In this document: positions 16,090-25,179 of the stretch, piece after piece | Position numbering within the stretch: the stretch's first letter is position 1 | Layout: each line of letters begins with the position of its first letter | Assembly (NCBI GenBank): GCA_021776595.1 | Contig: JAJFFP010000008.1 | Span: 1 to 64,000 of the forward strand | DNA: 64,000 bases | DNA from: Robiginitomaculum sp. | Lineage (GTDB): Bacteria > Pseudomonadota > Alphaproteobacteria > Caulobacterales > Maricaulaceae | Direction: 5' to 3' | The notes under the pieces: generated by a model | Told to the model about the DNA's origin: nothing | Seen by the model: only the letters and a program-made list of their open reading frames with translations | The model's database searches: none | Program-made: the position numbers and the translations under genes

Positions 16090-18681
16090 ATGACTAAGTT
16101 TAAACTACGCGCCATTGCGACCACAGCACTGGTTGCATCGTTTGCATTACCAGGCGCGGTATATGCACAGATGGAAGACGAAATTGTCGTCACCGCCACC
16201 AAACGTGAAAAAACACTTCAACAAACACCGGTTGCTGTCACAGTAACTTCTGCTGACACCATTGAGAAAACTCAAATTCTGGACATCAATGATTTGCAAT
16301 CGGTTGCCCCTTCTTTACGGGTTTACTCTCTGCAAACCTCCGCCAATACCAACTTTATTATTCGTGGTTTTGGTAATGGTGCCAACAATGCGGGTATTGA
16401 ACCATCGGTTGGTGTATTTATCGACGGCGTTTATCGCTCTCGTTCGGCCGCCCAGATTGGTGACTTGCCGAAACTGGAACGAGTTGAGGTTCTTCGGGGG
16501 CCACAAAGCACACTATTTGGTAAAAATGCCTCTGCTGGTGTGATCAGCATTGTCACTTCAAAGCCATCTTTCGATACCACTGGCTATGTTGAAGTTGGCA
16601 CCGGCAATCTCGACCTTCGCCTGTTAAAAGCCTATATTTCAGGGCCACTTTCTGACAGGGTTGCCGCCAGCATTGGCGGTAGTCTGAACAAGCGTGACGG
16701 CTATACAGACAGCGCCCTCGGTTTTAGCAAACTTAATGACCGTGATCGCTTTAATCTTCGCGGGCAGATTCTGTTTCAGCCATCCGATAATCTGGATATT
16801 CGCCTGATCGCGGATTATAGCGAAATTGATGAAGTATGCTGCACCGTGTCGAACTTCACCAATGGCCCAACCGCTGGCGCCATAGCGCTGCTTGGTGGTG
16901 CTGTTGCACCTTCCAGCAATCCGTTTGCTTATACTGCGTTTACAAATAAAGACCCAAGAAACACGGTGCAAGATGGTGGCCTGTCCGCTCATGTGGATTA
17001 CCAGGCTGAAAACTTTGCCGTCACATCTATCACTTCTTATCGCAGTAATGACAGCCTGGCCGATTATGATGCTGATTTCAGCACTGCCGAGTTGCTAAGT
17101 TCTGTAACCAGTCAAAATGACATTAATACATTCACCCAGGAATTGCGTTTAACCTCGACCGGCGAAAACACAATCGACTGGATGGCTGGCGGGTTCTATT
17201 TCCACGAAAAGGTAAAAGTTGCCGACACAGTCGTCGCCGGCTCTGATTTTCGCCCCTATGTTGACATTCTGGCGGGTGGCCCGGCGGCCCTTGGTGCGGT
17301 TGAAGCAGCTAATGGCTTTGCACCGGGGTCTTTCTTTGCCAATGGCACCGGACTTTTTGATAACTTTACACAAAACAATGAAGCCTTTTCTGCTTATGGC
17401 ACATTGGACTTTCACCTTAATGACCGTCTGACCCTGACCGGCGGCGTCAACTATACTGATGACAAGAAAAAAGTGTCGGGCAGTGCTCTGGTAACAGAAC
17501 CATTTTCCGGTGTTGATCTTGCCGGTGCTGGCGGATTTAATACACTGGTTCTTGGTGGTATTGCACAGAACTTCCCTAATATTGCTGCGGCGTGCGGGCT
17601 TGGACCTCTTGCCTTCTCCCCGGCTAATGTTGGTGCATTGTTCGCGGTTGCATCCTGCCCCTTCCTGCCTGGAAACCCTCCGGGTGCCTTGGCATTTCAG
17701 GGCCTTCAGGCCCAGGTTGCCGCCGGGGTTGGTGCACTTGATCTGAACAATCCGGCACAGAACCCGCTGCTTGGCCTGCAAGCCCTGCAATTCCTGCCAC
17801 CATTCCTTGGTTTTCCAAACGCAGTGGAAAATGGCCGGACACATGACAACAAACTTACCTGGACGGCTCGGCTGGCCTATGATGCCAGCGATAATGTCAG
17901 TGTTTATGCCAGTGCCGCGACCGGCTTTAAGGCTACATCATGGAATTTATCCCGTGATTCACGTCCGGCCATCGCAGATACGGCCGCTATCAACGGTGCC
18001 GGTCTGGCCCTTGCCAATCAGTCGTTTGGCACACGCTTTGCCGGCCCTGAAAATGCCACAGTCTTTGAACTTGGCTTGAAAGCACGTTTTGATCGCGGTG
18101 CTATTAACGTTGCCGTCTTTGATCAAACTATCAAAGGCTTCCAGTCCAACACCTTCCTTGGCACTGGCTTTGTTCTTGGCAATGCTGGCAAGCAATCCAC
18201 GCAAGGTATTGAAGTGGATGCTACCTATGTTCCGGTTGATCCGCTGAAACTGACCTTTGCCATGACCTTGCTGGATCCGGTCTTTAACTCTTTTGTTAAT
18301 GGTCCCGGACCGGGCGGCACAGTTGTCAATTTATCCGGCCAAAAACCTGCTGGCATTCCTTCGGTTAGCATCGCCACTTCGGCGACCTATACCCATAATT
18401 ATGCCAATGGCATGACCGGGTTTATCCGTGGTGATTACCAATACGAAAGTGGCGTTCAGGTTGTAGAAGCAATCACAGGGCCACGCCGCAAAGTCAGCAC
18501 GGTTAATGCCAGTGCTGGCCTTGGCTGGGAAAACGGACTTGATATTCGTTTCTGGGCAAGGAATTTGTTTAATGATAAAAACTTCCTCAGCGCTTTCCCT
18601 GGCGTTGTGCAGGCCGGAACGGTAAATGTTTATCCGAACCAGCCACGCACTTACGGGGTTTCCTTACGGAAAAGCTTCTAA
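16090..18681 (+). CDS. TonB-dependent receptor
   Basis: 863-residue outer-membrane receptor. Signal peptide to about residue 26 (ending VYAQ), TonB box EDEIVVTATKRE at about 29-40, plug domain to about 165 (IIRGFG, VDGVYR-like VFIDGVYRSR, LRGPQSTLFGKNASAGVI) and a beta-barrel ending in the terminal phenylalanine KSF. I chose ATG 16090, preceded by GAGGGGAAGAG, over an upstream TTG at 16060. An unusual stretch at about 475-580 is rich in Ala, Gly, Leu and Phe with two cysteines; it lies between barrel strands and may form an external loop. Substrate unknown; no Fur box or iron gene is visible nearby. A good terminator follows. Confidence 0.94.
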   Translation: MTKFKLRAIATTALVASFALPGAVYAQMEDEIVVTATKREKTLQQTPVAVTVTSADTIEKTQILDINDLQSVAPSLRVYSLQTSANTNFIIRGFGNGANNAGIEPSVGVFIDGVYRSRSAAQIGDLPKLERVEVLRGPQSTLFGKNASAGVISIVTSKPSFDTTGYVEVGTGNLDLRLLKAYISGPLSDRVAASIGGSLNKRDGYTDSALGFSKLNDRDRFNLRGQILFQPSDNLDIRLIADYSEIDEVCCTVSNFTNGPTAGAIALLGGAVAPSSNPFAYTAFTNKDPRNTVQDGGLSAHVDYQAENFAVTSITSYRSNDSLADYDADFSTAELLSSVTSQNDINTFTQELRLTSTGENTIDWMAGGFYFHEKVKVADTVVAGSDFRPYVDILAGGPAALGAVEAANGFAPGSFFANGTGLFDNFTQNNEAFSAYGTLDFHLNDRLTLTGGVNYTDDKKKVSGSALVTEPFSGVDLAGAGGFNTLVLGGIAQNFPNIAAACGLGPLAFSPANVGALFAVASCPFLPGNPPGALAFQGLQAQVAAGVGALDLNNPAQNPLLGLQALQFLPPFLGFPNAVENGRTHDNKLTWTARLAYDASDNVSVYASAATGFKATSWNLSRDSRPAIADTAAINGAGLALANQSFGTRFAGPENATVFELGLKARFDRGAINVAVFDQTIKGFQSNTFLGTGFVLGNAGKQSTQGIEVDATYVPVDPLKLTFAMTLLDPVFNSFVNGPGPGGTVVNLSGQKPAGIPSVSIATSATYTHNYANGMTGFIRGDYQYESGVQVVEAITGPRRKVSTVNASAGLGWENGLDIRFWARNLFNDKNFLSAFPGVVQAGTVNVYPNQPRTYGVSLRKSF

Positions 18682-18710
18682 TACTGGATCAAATAATTCT
18701 GATAGAATTA

Positions 18711-18741
18711 AAGGGCTGGCAGCAATGCCGGCCCTTTTTTT
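18711..18741 (+). terminator. rho-independent terminator of the TonB-dependent receptor gene
   Basis: A 10-bp stem (AAGGGCTGGC pairing with GCCGGCCCTT, one T-G wobble), six-base loop, then a T run. It starts 30 bp after the receptor stop codon. Confidence 0.85.
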
Positions 18742-18755
18742 GTTTTCCCGTCTTT

Positions 18756-18851
18756 GTCATTACCGGGTTTATCCTGGCAATCCAGGAATAAACACTTACC
18801 TCATCCTGAGCTTGTCGATGGATGGATTATCCGAACAAGTAGGGCAATGAC
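18756..18851. repeat. degenerate palindromic intergenic repeat (REP-like)
   Basis: Bounded by GTCATTACCGG at one end and GGGCAATGAC at the other (imperfect inverted ends). It contains CTCATCCTGAGCTTGTCGA followed by TGGATG, a form widely dispersed between genes in alphaproteobacteria. It fills the gap between the convergent receptor and dihydroorotase-like genes. The inner hairpin is worn. Confidence 0.6.
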
Positions 18852-18872
18852 GCCCCGGTTATTTCATAAAAA

Positions 18873-20168
18873 TCAAGATCGATCATCAAAAACGCAAACG
18901 CCCTGGACAAAGGTCATTAACACCCTGCCCTGCATACGGCGTCCGTCAAAAGGCGTGTTCTTGGATTTGGAACGTAATTTATTTGCATTGCAAACCCAGG
19001 GTTTTTCCAAATCAAAAAGAACCAGATCCGCAGGTTTTCCAACTTCGATAACCCCAGTATCCAAACCAAGCATCCGGGCCGGTGAAAAACTTACCGCCGC
19101 CATTACCTCTGGCAATTTCGCATCACCATTATGAACCAGTGATAATGCCGCGCTAAGCAGAGTTTCCAGACCAGTGGCGCCGAGGGAGCTTTGGGAAAAT
19201 GGCAATCGTTTTTCTTCTGCCGGGCGCGGATCGTGCCCAGAGACCAAAGCATCTATGGTGCCATCAACCAGTCCGGCAATGAGTGCCATGCGGTCACTTT
19301 CTGTACGTAAGGGCGGCGAAAGCCGCGCAAACGTGCGATAATCCCCTACATCCAGCTCATTAAGTGTCAAATGATGTATGGACGCAGAGCAAAACACCTT
19401 CACACCACGAGTTTTGGCACGGCGCACCGCATCCAGGGCGGCACCGGTAGAAAGCTGATCAATCAGGACAGTGGTCCCACTAGCTTCCGCTAAGGCAATA
19501 TCGCGTTCCACCATTATGAGTTCACCAACTGCAGGAATACCGCTCAGGCCAAGCCTTGACGCAAAATCACCTGCATTCATCACACCACCTTTGCCAAGGT
19601 CAGGCTCTATGGGGCGATTACTAACCAGAGCATTCATACCCCTGGCATAACTCAAGGCGTTTTTCATAACGCTGGCACTTCCAACCGGCTGGTCGCCATT
19701 TGAAAACAACACAGCACCCGCCTCGGCCATCAGGCCTATTTCAGTCAGCAACTCACCTTTTAGGTCTTTGGTTAAACCACCTGCGGGCACAATATGCACA
19801 CTGGCTTTCTCCGCCCCGCGACGCAAAATAAAGTCCACCATGGCCGGATCATCAATCGCTGGCTCCGTCTGCGGCGATATAACCAGTGTCGTAATACCTC
19901 CTGCGGCGGCGGCCAAACCTGCCGAGGCCAGGGTTTCACGCTGCTCAGCACCCGGCTCACCGGTTTTTACCATAATATCAATAAGGCCAGGCGTCAGTAT
20001 AAGTCCGGTCGCAGTGATATGCCCGGCCCCATCGGGTGAAAGAGAATGGCCAATCTGTGAAATTACACCGTCTTTAATTCTGACATCCAATACCTTGTCG
20101 GTATTACTTTTTGGGTCGATAACCCGCGCACCGGTAATTAGTGTGTGATCTCTTGAAGCCTTATTCAT
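18873..20168 (-). CDS. dihydroorotase-like protein lacking metal ligands (PyrC'/PyrX type)
   Basis: 431-residue amidohydrolase-fold protein of the dihydroorotase family. Where active enzymes read PGLIDxHVHLREPG, this one reads [14 protein letters not shown], so both histidines of the HxH metal site are gone; the late DHAPHT motif is replaced by GHDPRP. It is therefore probably inactive. The ATG at 20168 overlaps the end of pyrB by 8 bp, so the pair is co-translated, as in the Pseudomonas-type pyrB-pyrC' arrangement where the inactive subunit holds the aspartate carbamoyltransferase complex together. A second homologue with most ligands intact is at 30825-32159. A longer upstream start would run deep inside pyrB and is not credible. 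Confidence 0.88.
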   Translation of the reverse strand: MNKASRDHTLITGARVIDPKSNTDKVLDVRIKDGVISQIGHSLSPDGAGHITATGLILTPGLIDIMVKTGEPGAEQRETLASAGLAAAAGGITTLVISPQTEPAIDDPAMVDFILRRGAEKASVHIVPAGGLTKDLKGELLTEIGLMAEAGAVLFSNGDQPVGSASVMKNALSYARGMNALVSNRPIEPDLGKGGVMNAGDFASRLGLSGIPAVGELIMVERDIALAEASGTTVLIDQLSTGAALDAVRRAKTRGVKVFCSASIHHLTLNELDVGDYRTFARLSPPLRTESDRMALIAGLVDGTIDALVSGHDPRPAEEKRLPFSQSSLGATGLETLLSAALSLVHNGDAKLPEVMAAVSFSPARMLGLDTGVIEVGKPADLVLFDLEKPWVCNANKLRSKSKNTPFDGRRMQGRVLMTFVQGVCVFDDRS

Positions 20169-21108
20169 GGCGGCCCTCCGCCAGACTTGCCAACACAGCC
20201 ATGCGCATGGCCACACCTGATTCAACCTGCTCGTTTATCAGGCTGACGTTCGGGTCATCGGCAATTTCTGAATCGATTTCAACCCCACGGTTCATCGGAC
20301 CGGGGTGCATGACCAGTGCACCTTTTTTGGCAAGGTTCAATTTTTCGCGATCCAGTCCAAAATAATGAAAATATTCCCGCGATGATGGTACGCAGGCGCT
20401 GTTCATGCGCTCTTTTTGCAGGCGAAGAACCATAACCACATCGCATCCCACCAATGCCTGTTTCATATCATGAAACACCTCTACACCCCACGCACTGGCT
20501 TTTGTCGGCAACAGTGTTGGCGGCGCACACAGACGCACCTGGGCCCCCATGAGGGTTAATAAAATGATGTTTGATCTGGCAACACGGCTGTGCACCACAT
20601 CACCGCAAATGGCAATTTTTAATCCAGACAGATCGCCAAAATGTGCGCGCAAGGTCAGTGCATCCAGCAAGGCCTGCGTCGGGTGCTCATGGGCACCATC
20701 GCCTGCATTTATCACAGCACAATCAACTTTCTGGCTAAGTAGCGCCGCCGCCCCTGAAGCGCTATGGCGCACCACCAGCAGATCCGGGCGCATGGCATTC
20801 AATGTTACCGCTGTATCAATCAGGGTTTCGCCCTTGGCGATAGAGGAGGTTTGGATTGCCATATTAATGACATCGGCCCCAAGGCGCTTGCCCGCCAGTT
20901 CAAAAGAGCTTTGCGTTCGTGTTGAGGGTTCGAAAAAGAGGTTGATTAATGTGCGCCCATTTAGCAAATCCTGATGCTTTTTGCGCTGCCGGTTAAGCGC
21001 GACAAACTGCTCAGCCCGATCCAGAAGCGAGATCACTTCCAGCCGATTTAATCCGGCAATCCCCAGCATATGAGGTCCGGTAAACGTATCAGAATAGCTT
21101 TTGCTCAT
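20161..21108 (-). CDS. pyrB: aspartate carbamoyltransferase catalytic subunit
   Basis: Condenses carbamoyl phosphate with L-aspartate, the first committed step of pyrimidine synthesis, in the cytoplasm. 315 residues, the normal length. The carbamoyl-phosphate motif [13 protein letters not shown], the [12 protein letters not shown] motif and the late [11 protein letters not shown] motif are all present. I chose the ATG at 21108, which has GAGGG at the right distance; the longer frame adds an unlikely extension. It is divergent from gatC (124 bp). No regulatory pyrI gene is next to it; the inactive dihydroorotase-like gene is coupled downstream. Confidence 0.96.
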   Translation of the reverse strand: MSKSYSDTFTGPHMLGIAGLNRLEVISLLDRAEQFVALNRQRKKHQDLLNGRTLINLFFEPSTRTQSSFELAGKRLGADVINMAIQTSSIAKGETLIDTAVTLNAMRPDLLVVRHSASGAAALLSQKVDCAVINAGDGAHEHPTQALLDALTLRAHFGDLSGLKIAICGDVVHSRVARSNIILLTLMGAQVRLCAPPTLLPTKASAWGVEVFHDMKQALVGCDVVMVLRLQKERMNSACVPSSREYFHYFGLDREKLNLAKKGALVMHPGPMNRGVEIDSEIADDPNVSLINEQVESGVAMRMAVLASLAEGRHE

Positions 21109-21232
21109 GCAAAGATACCCTCTAGCGCGGCTGACCGTGTTACGCAAGCTGCCGTATGTGCCAGGGATCGCTTGCCCTTTGCCTTAGGCTTTGTTAGGCC
21201 AGCGACTTGCTCTGTTTTTTAAGGATTTACCC

Positions 21233-21520
21233 ATGTCTGTTGATGCAAAGCTGGTGCGCAAGATTGCCCATCTCTCCCGCCTTGGTGTAGCGGAAGGTCG
21301 CCTGGCCCCGCTTGCCGACGAACTCAATGCCATATTGCACTGGATAGAACAGCTTAACGAGGTAGATATCGAAGGTGTTGCCCCGATGGCTTCTGTTGAA
21401 GATGTCTCAACGCCAGTGCGCGAGGACATCATTAATGATGGTAACATCCGCGATCAGATACTGGCCAACGCCCCTCGAACTGAAGAAGGCTTTTTTGTTA
21501 TGCCAAAGGCTGTTGAATAA
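21233..21520 (+). CDS. gatC: Asp-tRNA(Asn)/Glu-tRNA(Gln) amidotransferase subunit C
   Basis: 95-residue small subunit of GatCAB, which converts Glu-tRNA(Gln) (and Asp-tRNA(Asn)) to the amidated form. GatC stabilises the A-B complex. The sequence fits the family along its length ([24 protein letters not shown], LRxD-like [18 protein letters not shown] at the end). ATG 21233 follows AAGGA and gives the usual length; an upstream TTG at 21191 is rejected. The stop codon shares a base with the gatA start (TAATG), so the two are coupled. Confidence 0.95.
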   Translation: MSVDAKLVRKIAHLSRLGVAEGRLAPLADELNAILHWIEQLNEVDIEGVAPMASVEDVSTPVREDIINDGNIRDQILANAPRTEEGFFVMPKAVE

Positions 21521-22992
21521 TGAGCAAATTAAACGAACTTACGCTGGCTGAGGCACGCAAAGGTCTTACAGATAAAACTTTTTCTGCGCGCGAGCTAACG
21601 AGTGCGCATCTGGATGCAATAGAATCTGCCGGTGTGCTTAATGCCTATCTGTTAAGCACCACTGATCTGGCCTTGACCATGGCAGACGCATCCGATGCAC
21701 GGCGTATGAATGCGCAAACCGGTCCGCTCGATGGCATTCCTTTGGGTATTAAAGACCTTTTTTGCACTAAAGGTGTGCGCACCACGGCGGGGAGTAAAAT
21801 CCTTGGCGACTTTACCCCGACTTATGAAAGCACGGTCAGCGCCAATTTGTGGCGTGATGGCGCGGTGATGCTGGGCAAACTCAATCTCGATGAGTTTGCC
21901 ATGGGCTCTTCCAATGAAACCTCCGCTTTTGGCCCGGTGGTTAATCCATGGCGTGCCAAAGGCGAAGCTCAAAACCTGGTGCCAGGCGGCTCCTCCGGTG
22001 GTTCTGCGGCGGCGGTGGCAGCGCAGTTGTGCCTTGGGGCAACTGCAACAGATACTGGCGGCTCCATCCGCCAACCGGCCAGTTTTACCGGTACTGTTGG
22101 GGTGAAACCCACCTATGGGCGCTGTTCGCGATGGGGAATTGTCGCGTTTGCCTCCTCTTTGGATCAGGCTGGTCCAATCGCCCGCACGGTAGAAGATGCG
22201 GCCATATTGTTAAACTCCATGGCGGGGTATGACCCAAAGGATTCCACCTCAATCAAGGCTGATGTGCCTGACTTTACTGCCGCCTGCACCCAACCCTTGA
22301 AAGGCAAGCGCATTGGCATTCCCAAAGAATACCGGGTTGATGGCATGCCCGCAGAGATAGAAAAATTATGGGCAAACGGGATGGATTGGCTGCGCGCCGA
22401 GGGTTGCGAGATAATCGATGTTTCTCTGCCGCATACCAAATATGCCTTGCCTGCCTATTACATTATCGCTCCTGCTGAAGCCTCATCAAATCTCGCCCGC
22501 TATGATGGTATGCGTTATGGTTCCCGTATTGAAGGGGCCGATCTTGCCGAAACCTACCAAAACACTCGCGGCCAGGGCTTTGGTGAAGAAGTGCGCCGAC
22601 GTATCATGATTGGCACCTATGTGCTCTCTGCCGGGTTTTATGACGCCTATTATATTCGTGCGCAAAAGGTTCGCGCCCGCATAACCGAAGATTTCAAGAA
22701 TGTATTTGAAAAATGCGATGCGCTGCTCACCCCAACGACCCCCAGTTCTGCTTTTGGCATTGGGGCACGCAATAATGATCCATTACAGATGTATCTGAAC
22801 GATATTTTCACCGTTACGGCCAATCTTGCAGGCCTGCCCGGTATTTCCGTGCCCGCTGCCCTGGATAATACTGGCCTTCCCCTGGGCCTGCAGGTGATTG
22901 GAAAAGCCCTTGATGAAGAAACCTGCTTTGCCGTTGGTGCCGCATTGGAACGTGCAGCAGGCTTTAACACAAGACCAGGAAAGTGGTGGTGA
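21520..22992 (+). CDS. gatA: Asp-tRNA(Asn)/Glu-tRNA(Gln) amidotransferase subunit A
   Basis: 490-residue glutaminase subunit of GatCAB, of the amidase-signature family; it releases ammonia from glutamine and channels it to GatB. The Ser-cisSer-Lys triad is visible: Lys78 in GIKDLF, the cis-serine in PGGSSGGS (155-162, probably Ser158) and the nucleophile Ser182 in TGGSIRQPA. It ends RPGKWW, close to the family's usual end. Start overlaps the gatC stop by one base. It is followed by a 70-bp gap with a perfect short palindrome before gatB. Confidence 0.97.
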   Translation: MSKLNELTLAEARKGLTDKTFSARELTSAHLDAIESAGVLNAYLLSTTDLALTMADASDARRMNAQTGPLDGIPLGIKDLFCTKGVRTTAGSKILGDFTPTYESTVSANLWRDGAVMLGKLNLDEFAMGSSNETSAFGPVVNPWRAKGEAQNLVPGGSSGGSAAAVAAQLCLGATATDTGGSIRQPASFTGTVGVKPTYGRCSRWGIVAFASSLDQAGPIARTVEDAAILLNSMAGYDPKDSTSIKADVPDFTAACTQPLKGKRIGIPKEYRVDGMPAEIEKLWANGMDWLRAEGCEIIDVSLPHTKYALPAYYIIAPAEASSNLARYDGMRYGSRIEGADLAETYQNTRGQGFGEEVRRRIMIGTYVLSAGFYDAYYIRAQKVRARITEDFKNVFEKCDALLTPTTPSSAFGIGARNNDPLQMYLNDIFTVTANLAGLPGISVPAALDNTGLPLGLQVIGKALDEETCFAVGAALERAAGFNTRPGKWW

Positions 22993-23018
22993 AGGAAGTT
23001 ATTTCCCTTCACCTCAAT

Positions 23019-23036
23019 CCTCTCCCAAGGGAGAGG
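23019..23036. repeat. short perfect palindrome between gatA and gatB
   Basis: CCTCTCCC-AA-GGGAGAGG, a perfect 8-bp inverted repeat inside the 70-bp gatA-gatB gap, with flanks (CCCTTCACCTCAAT) like a common alphaproteobacterial intergenic repeat. No T run follows, so it is not a standard terminator; it may still affect mRNA stability between the two genes. Confidence 0.6.
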
Positions 23037-23062
23037 AAGAAAAAAGAAACGGAAAGAAAAGA

Positions 23063-24541
23063 ATGTTTACAGCGGAACGTGTAGCCGAAAAAAATGACTG
23101 GATAACCACCAATACCGGGGATTGGGAAATTATCATCGGGCTGGAAATCCATGCCCAGGTGGCCTCCAATGCTAAACTGTTCTCCGGGGCGGCCACAGAA
23201 TATGGCGCCGAGCCTAATACCCAGGTGTCATTGGTGGATGCGGCAATGCCTGGCATGTTGCCGGTATTGAATGAGTATTGCGTCGAACAGGCTGTGCGCA
23301 CCGGTATGGGCTTAAAAGCGCGAATCAATGCCTTTTCGCGCTTTGATCGCAAAAATTATTTCTATCCCGATCTGCCCCAAGGTTATCAGATCAGCCAGCT
23401 ATACCACCCCATTGTTGGCGAAGGCGAAATGCTGGTGGAACTGGATGACGGGACCAGTATTGCGGTGGGTATTGAGCGCCTGCATCTGGAACAGGATGCC
23501 GGTAAATCTATCCATGACCTTGATCCCAATGCCACCTATGTGGACCTTAATCGCTGCGGCGTGGCGCTGATGGAAATTGTATCCAAACCGGATATGCGCT
23601 CGGCTCGCGAGGCCGCCGCTTATGTGCGTAAATTGCGGGCCCTTGTGCGTTATCTTGGCACCTGTGATGGCGATATGGAAAAGGGTAATTTACGCGCTGA
23701 TGTGAATGTTTCTGTGCGCCGCCCCGGTGGTGAGCTTGGCACACGTTGTGAAATAAAAAACCTGAACTCCATGAGGTTTATCCAGCAAGCCATTGAATAT
23801 GAAGCCAGACGTCAGATTGAAATTCTGGAAAGCGGCGGCTCAATTGATCAGGAAACCCGGCTTTATAATACCGATACTGGCGAAACGCGCACGATGCGCT
23901 CAAAGGAAGACGCGCATGATTATCGTTATTTCCCGGACCCCGACCTGTTACCGGTCAAGCTAAGCCAGGATTGGTTGGACAAAATTGCCGCCAACCTTCC
24001 CGAACTTCCCGATGAAAAAAAAGCAAGATATGTCAGCGAGTTTGGCTTGTCAGACTATGATGCCGGTGTTTTGGTCAGCGATCGTGAAAAAGCCGCCTAT
24101 TATGAGGAAGTGGCCAAAGGAAATGACAAAAAACTGGCGGCCAACTGGGTGCTCAATGAAGTGTTTGGCAAGCTCAACAAGGAAAATGTTGAAATAACGG
24201 ACAGCCCGGTTTCTGCGGTGGCCAATTGTGCGATTGTGCACATGATCACGGAAAATATAATCTCCGGTAAAATCGCCAAACAGGTGTTTGAAATCTGCTG
24301 GGCTGAGGGTGGTGACCCGCAAGCCATTGTCGAAGAACGCGGTCTGAAACAGGTCACCGATACCGGCGCTATCGAAGCCATGATCGATGAGATCATTGCC
24401 GCCAACCCGGATCAGGCGGCCAAGGTCAAAGACAAGCCAAAAACCCTCGGCTGGTTTGTCGGACAAGTTATGCAGGCCAGTAAAGGTAAAGCCAACCCAC
24501 AGGCGGTAAACAAGATTTTGCGGCAAAAATTACTGGATTAA
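23063..24541 (+). CDS. gatB: Asp-tRNA(Asn)/Glu-tRNA(Gln) amidotransferase subunit B
   Basis: 492-residue tRNA-binding and kinase subunit of GatCAB. Family motifs are clear: [10 protein letters not shown] at the N-terminus, [40 protein letters not shown], then the helical and YqeY tail domain to the end ([15 protein letters not shown]). I chose the ATG at 23063, with GGAAAGAAAAG before it; the frame stays open back into gatA but that part encodes the end of gatA in another frame and repeat DNA. It is followed 1 bp later by the DUF202 gene. Confidence 0.96.
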   Translation: MFTAERVAEKNDWITTNTGDWEIIIGLEIHAQVASNAKLFSGAATEYGAEPNTQVSLVDAAMPGMLPVLNEYCVEQAVRTGMGLKARINAFSRFDRKNYFYPDLPQGYQISQLYHPIVGEGEMLVELDDGTSIAVGIERLHLEQDAGKSIHDLDPNATYVDLNRCGVALMEIVSKPDMRSAREAAAYVRKLRALVRYLGTCDGDMEKGNLRADVNVSVRRPGGELGTRCEIKNLNSMRFIQQAIEYEARRQIEILESGGSIDQETRLYNTDTGETRTMRSKEDAHDYRYFPDPDLLPVKLSQDWLDKIAANLPELPDEKKARYVSEFGLSDYDAGVLVSDREKAAYYEEVAKGNDKKLAANWVLNEVFGKLNKENVEITDSPVSAVANCAIVHMITENIISGKIAKQVFEICWAEGGDPQAIVEERGLKQVTDTGAIEAMIDEIIAANPDQAAKVKDKPKTLGWFVGQVMQASKGKANPQAVNKILRQKLLD

Positions 24542-24542
24542 C

Positions 24543-24923
24543 ATGCCAGAAACAGATAATAGACCGGCCCCCATAGTCGACTCGCGCGAGGAACTGGCAC
24601 AGGATCGCACAGCCCTTGCCAGTGAGCGCACGTATGCTTCATGGGTGCGGACGGGTCTGGCCAGTTTGGCGACAGCACTGGGTATAGCCAAATTCATTGA
24701 CGACAGCGTGCCGGTATGGGCTGTGCGTTCCATTGCATCACTATTAATTTTATTGGCTATGCTCTCTTTTTTACTTGCCGCCTGGCGCTATTCTGACTTG
24801 AGTAAAAAGCTCAATAATTTAGACATTGCCCTCATTCCACATCAAATTGTGCTGCTGATTAGCGGCGTTATGATTATCTGTTCAACCCTTGCGCTTGGGA
24901 TTATATGGATGATGACTGGCTAG
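24543..24923 (+). CDS. DUF202 (YidH-like) small membrane protein
   Basis: 126-residue protein with the DUF202 signature DRTALASERTYASWVRTGLASLA (residues about 21-43) and three hydrophobic helices (about 40-58, 60-80 and 100-122). Members are small inner-membrane proteins of unknown function, related to YidH and the transmembrane part of Vtc proteins. It starts 1 bp after the gatB stop and is likely co-transcribed with gatCAB, although a functional link is not evident. The family call is firm; the function is unknown. Confidence 0.85.
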   Translation: MPETDNRPAPIVDSREELAQDRTALASERTYASWVRTGLASLATALGIAKFIDDSVPVWAVRSIASLLILLAMLSFLLAAWRYSDLSKKLNNLDIALIPHQIVLLISGVMIICSTLALGIIWMMTG

Positions 24924-24943
24924 CTGTTTGGTTCCGACATAAA

Positions 24944-24972
24944 GCTAAATCTTGATGCGTTTCAACAAGCCC
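24944..24972 (-). repeat. 29-bp direct repeat, copy A (encodes tail GLLKRIKI-stop)
   Basis: On the minus strand this encodes GLLKRIKI followed by TAG. It differs from copy B (27808-27836) at two bases, both at third codon positions that leave the peptide unchanged (CGC/CGA and ATC/ATA). The two copies flank the TolB-like/TPR gene in the same orientation. Copy B is the true end of the thioesterase gene; copy A has no credible gene in front of it. Confidence 0.7.
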
Positions 24973-25179
24973 AGGGTCACTGGCCGTTTGCCAGTTTGCA
25001 GGTGTAGCCTGTCATGCCCCAGTTGACCCTCAGATTGTAAATGAAACAACCCGCATAAACCTGTTGAATTAGGCGCTACGGCCTCCGTTTTCGCTATACC
25101 TGAATTTCTTGCTAACATCGCACTCAATACGCTATGACCACCAAGCCGTGCTTTAATGCACGTCGTGGGGAAGCCATTT

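Noticed and set aside
17149-17844. 231-codon open frame antisense to the TonB-dependent receptor
   Set aside because: Composition (many Lys/Arg/Gln) is that of a shadow frame of a Gly/Ala-rich gene; no ribosome site or family.
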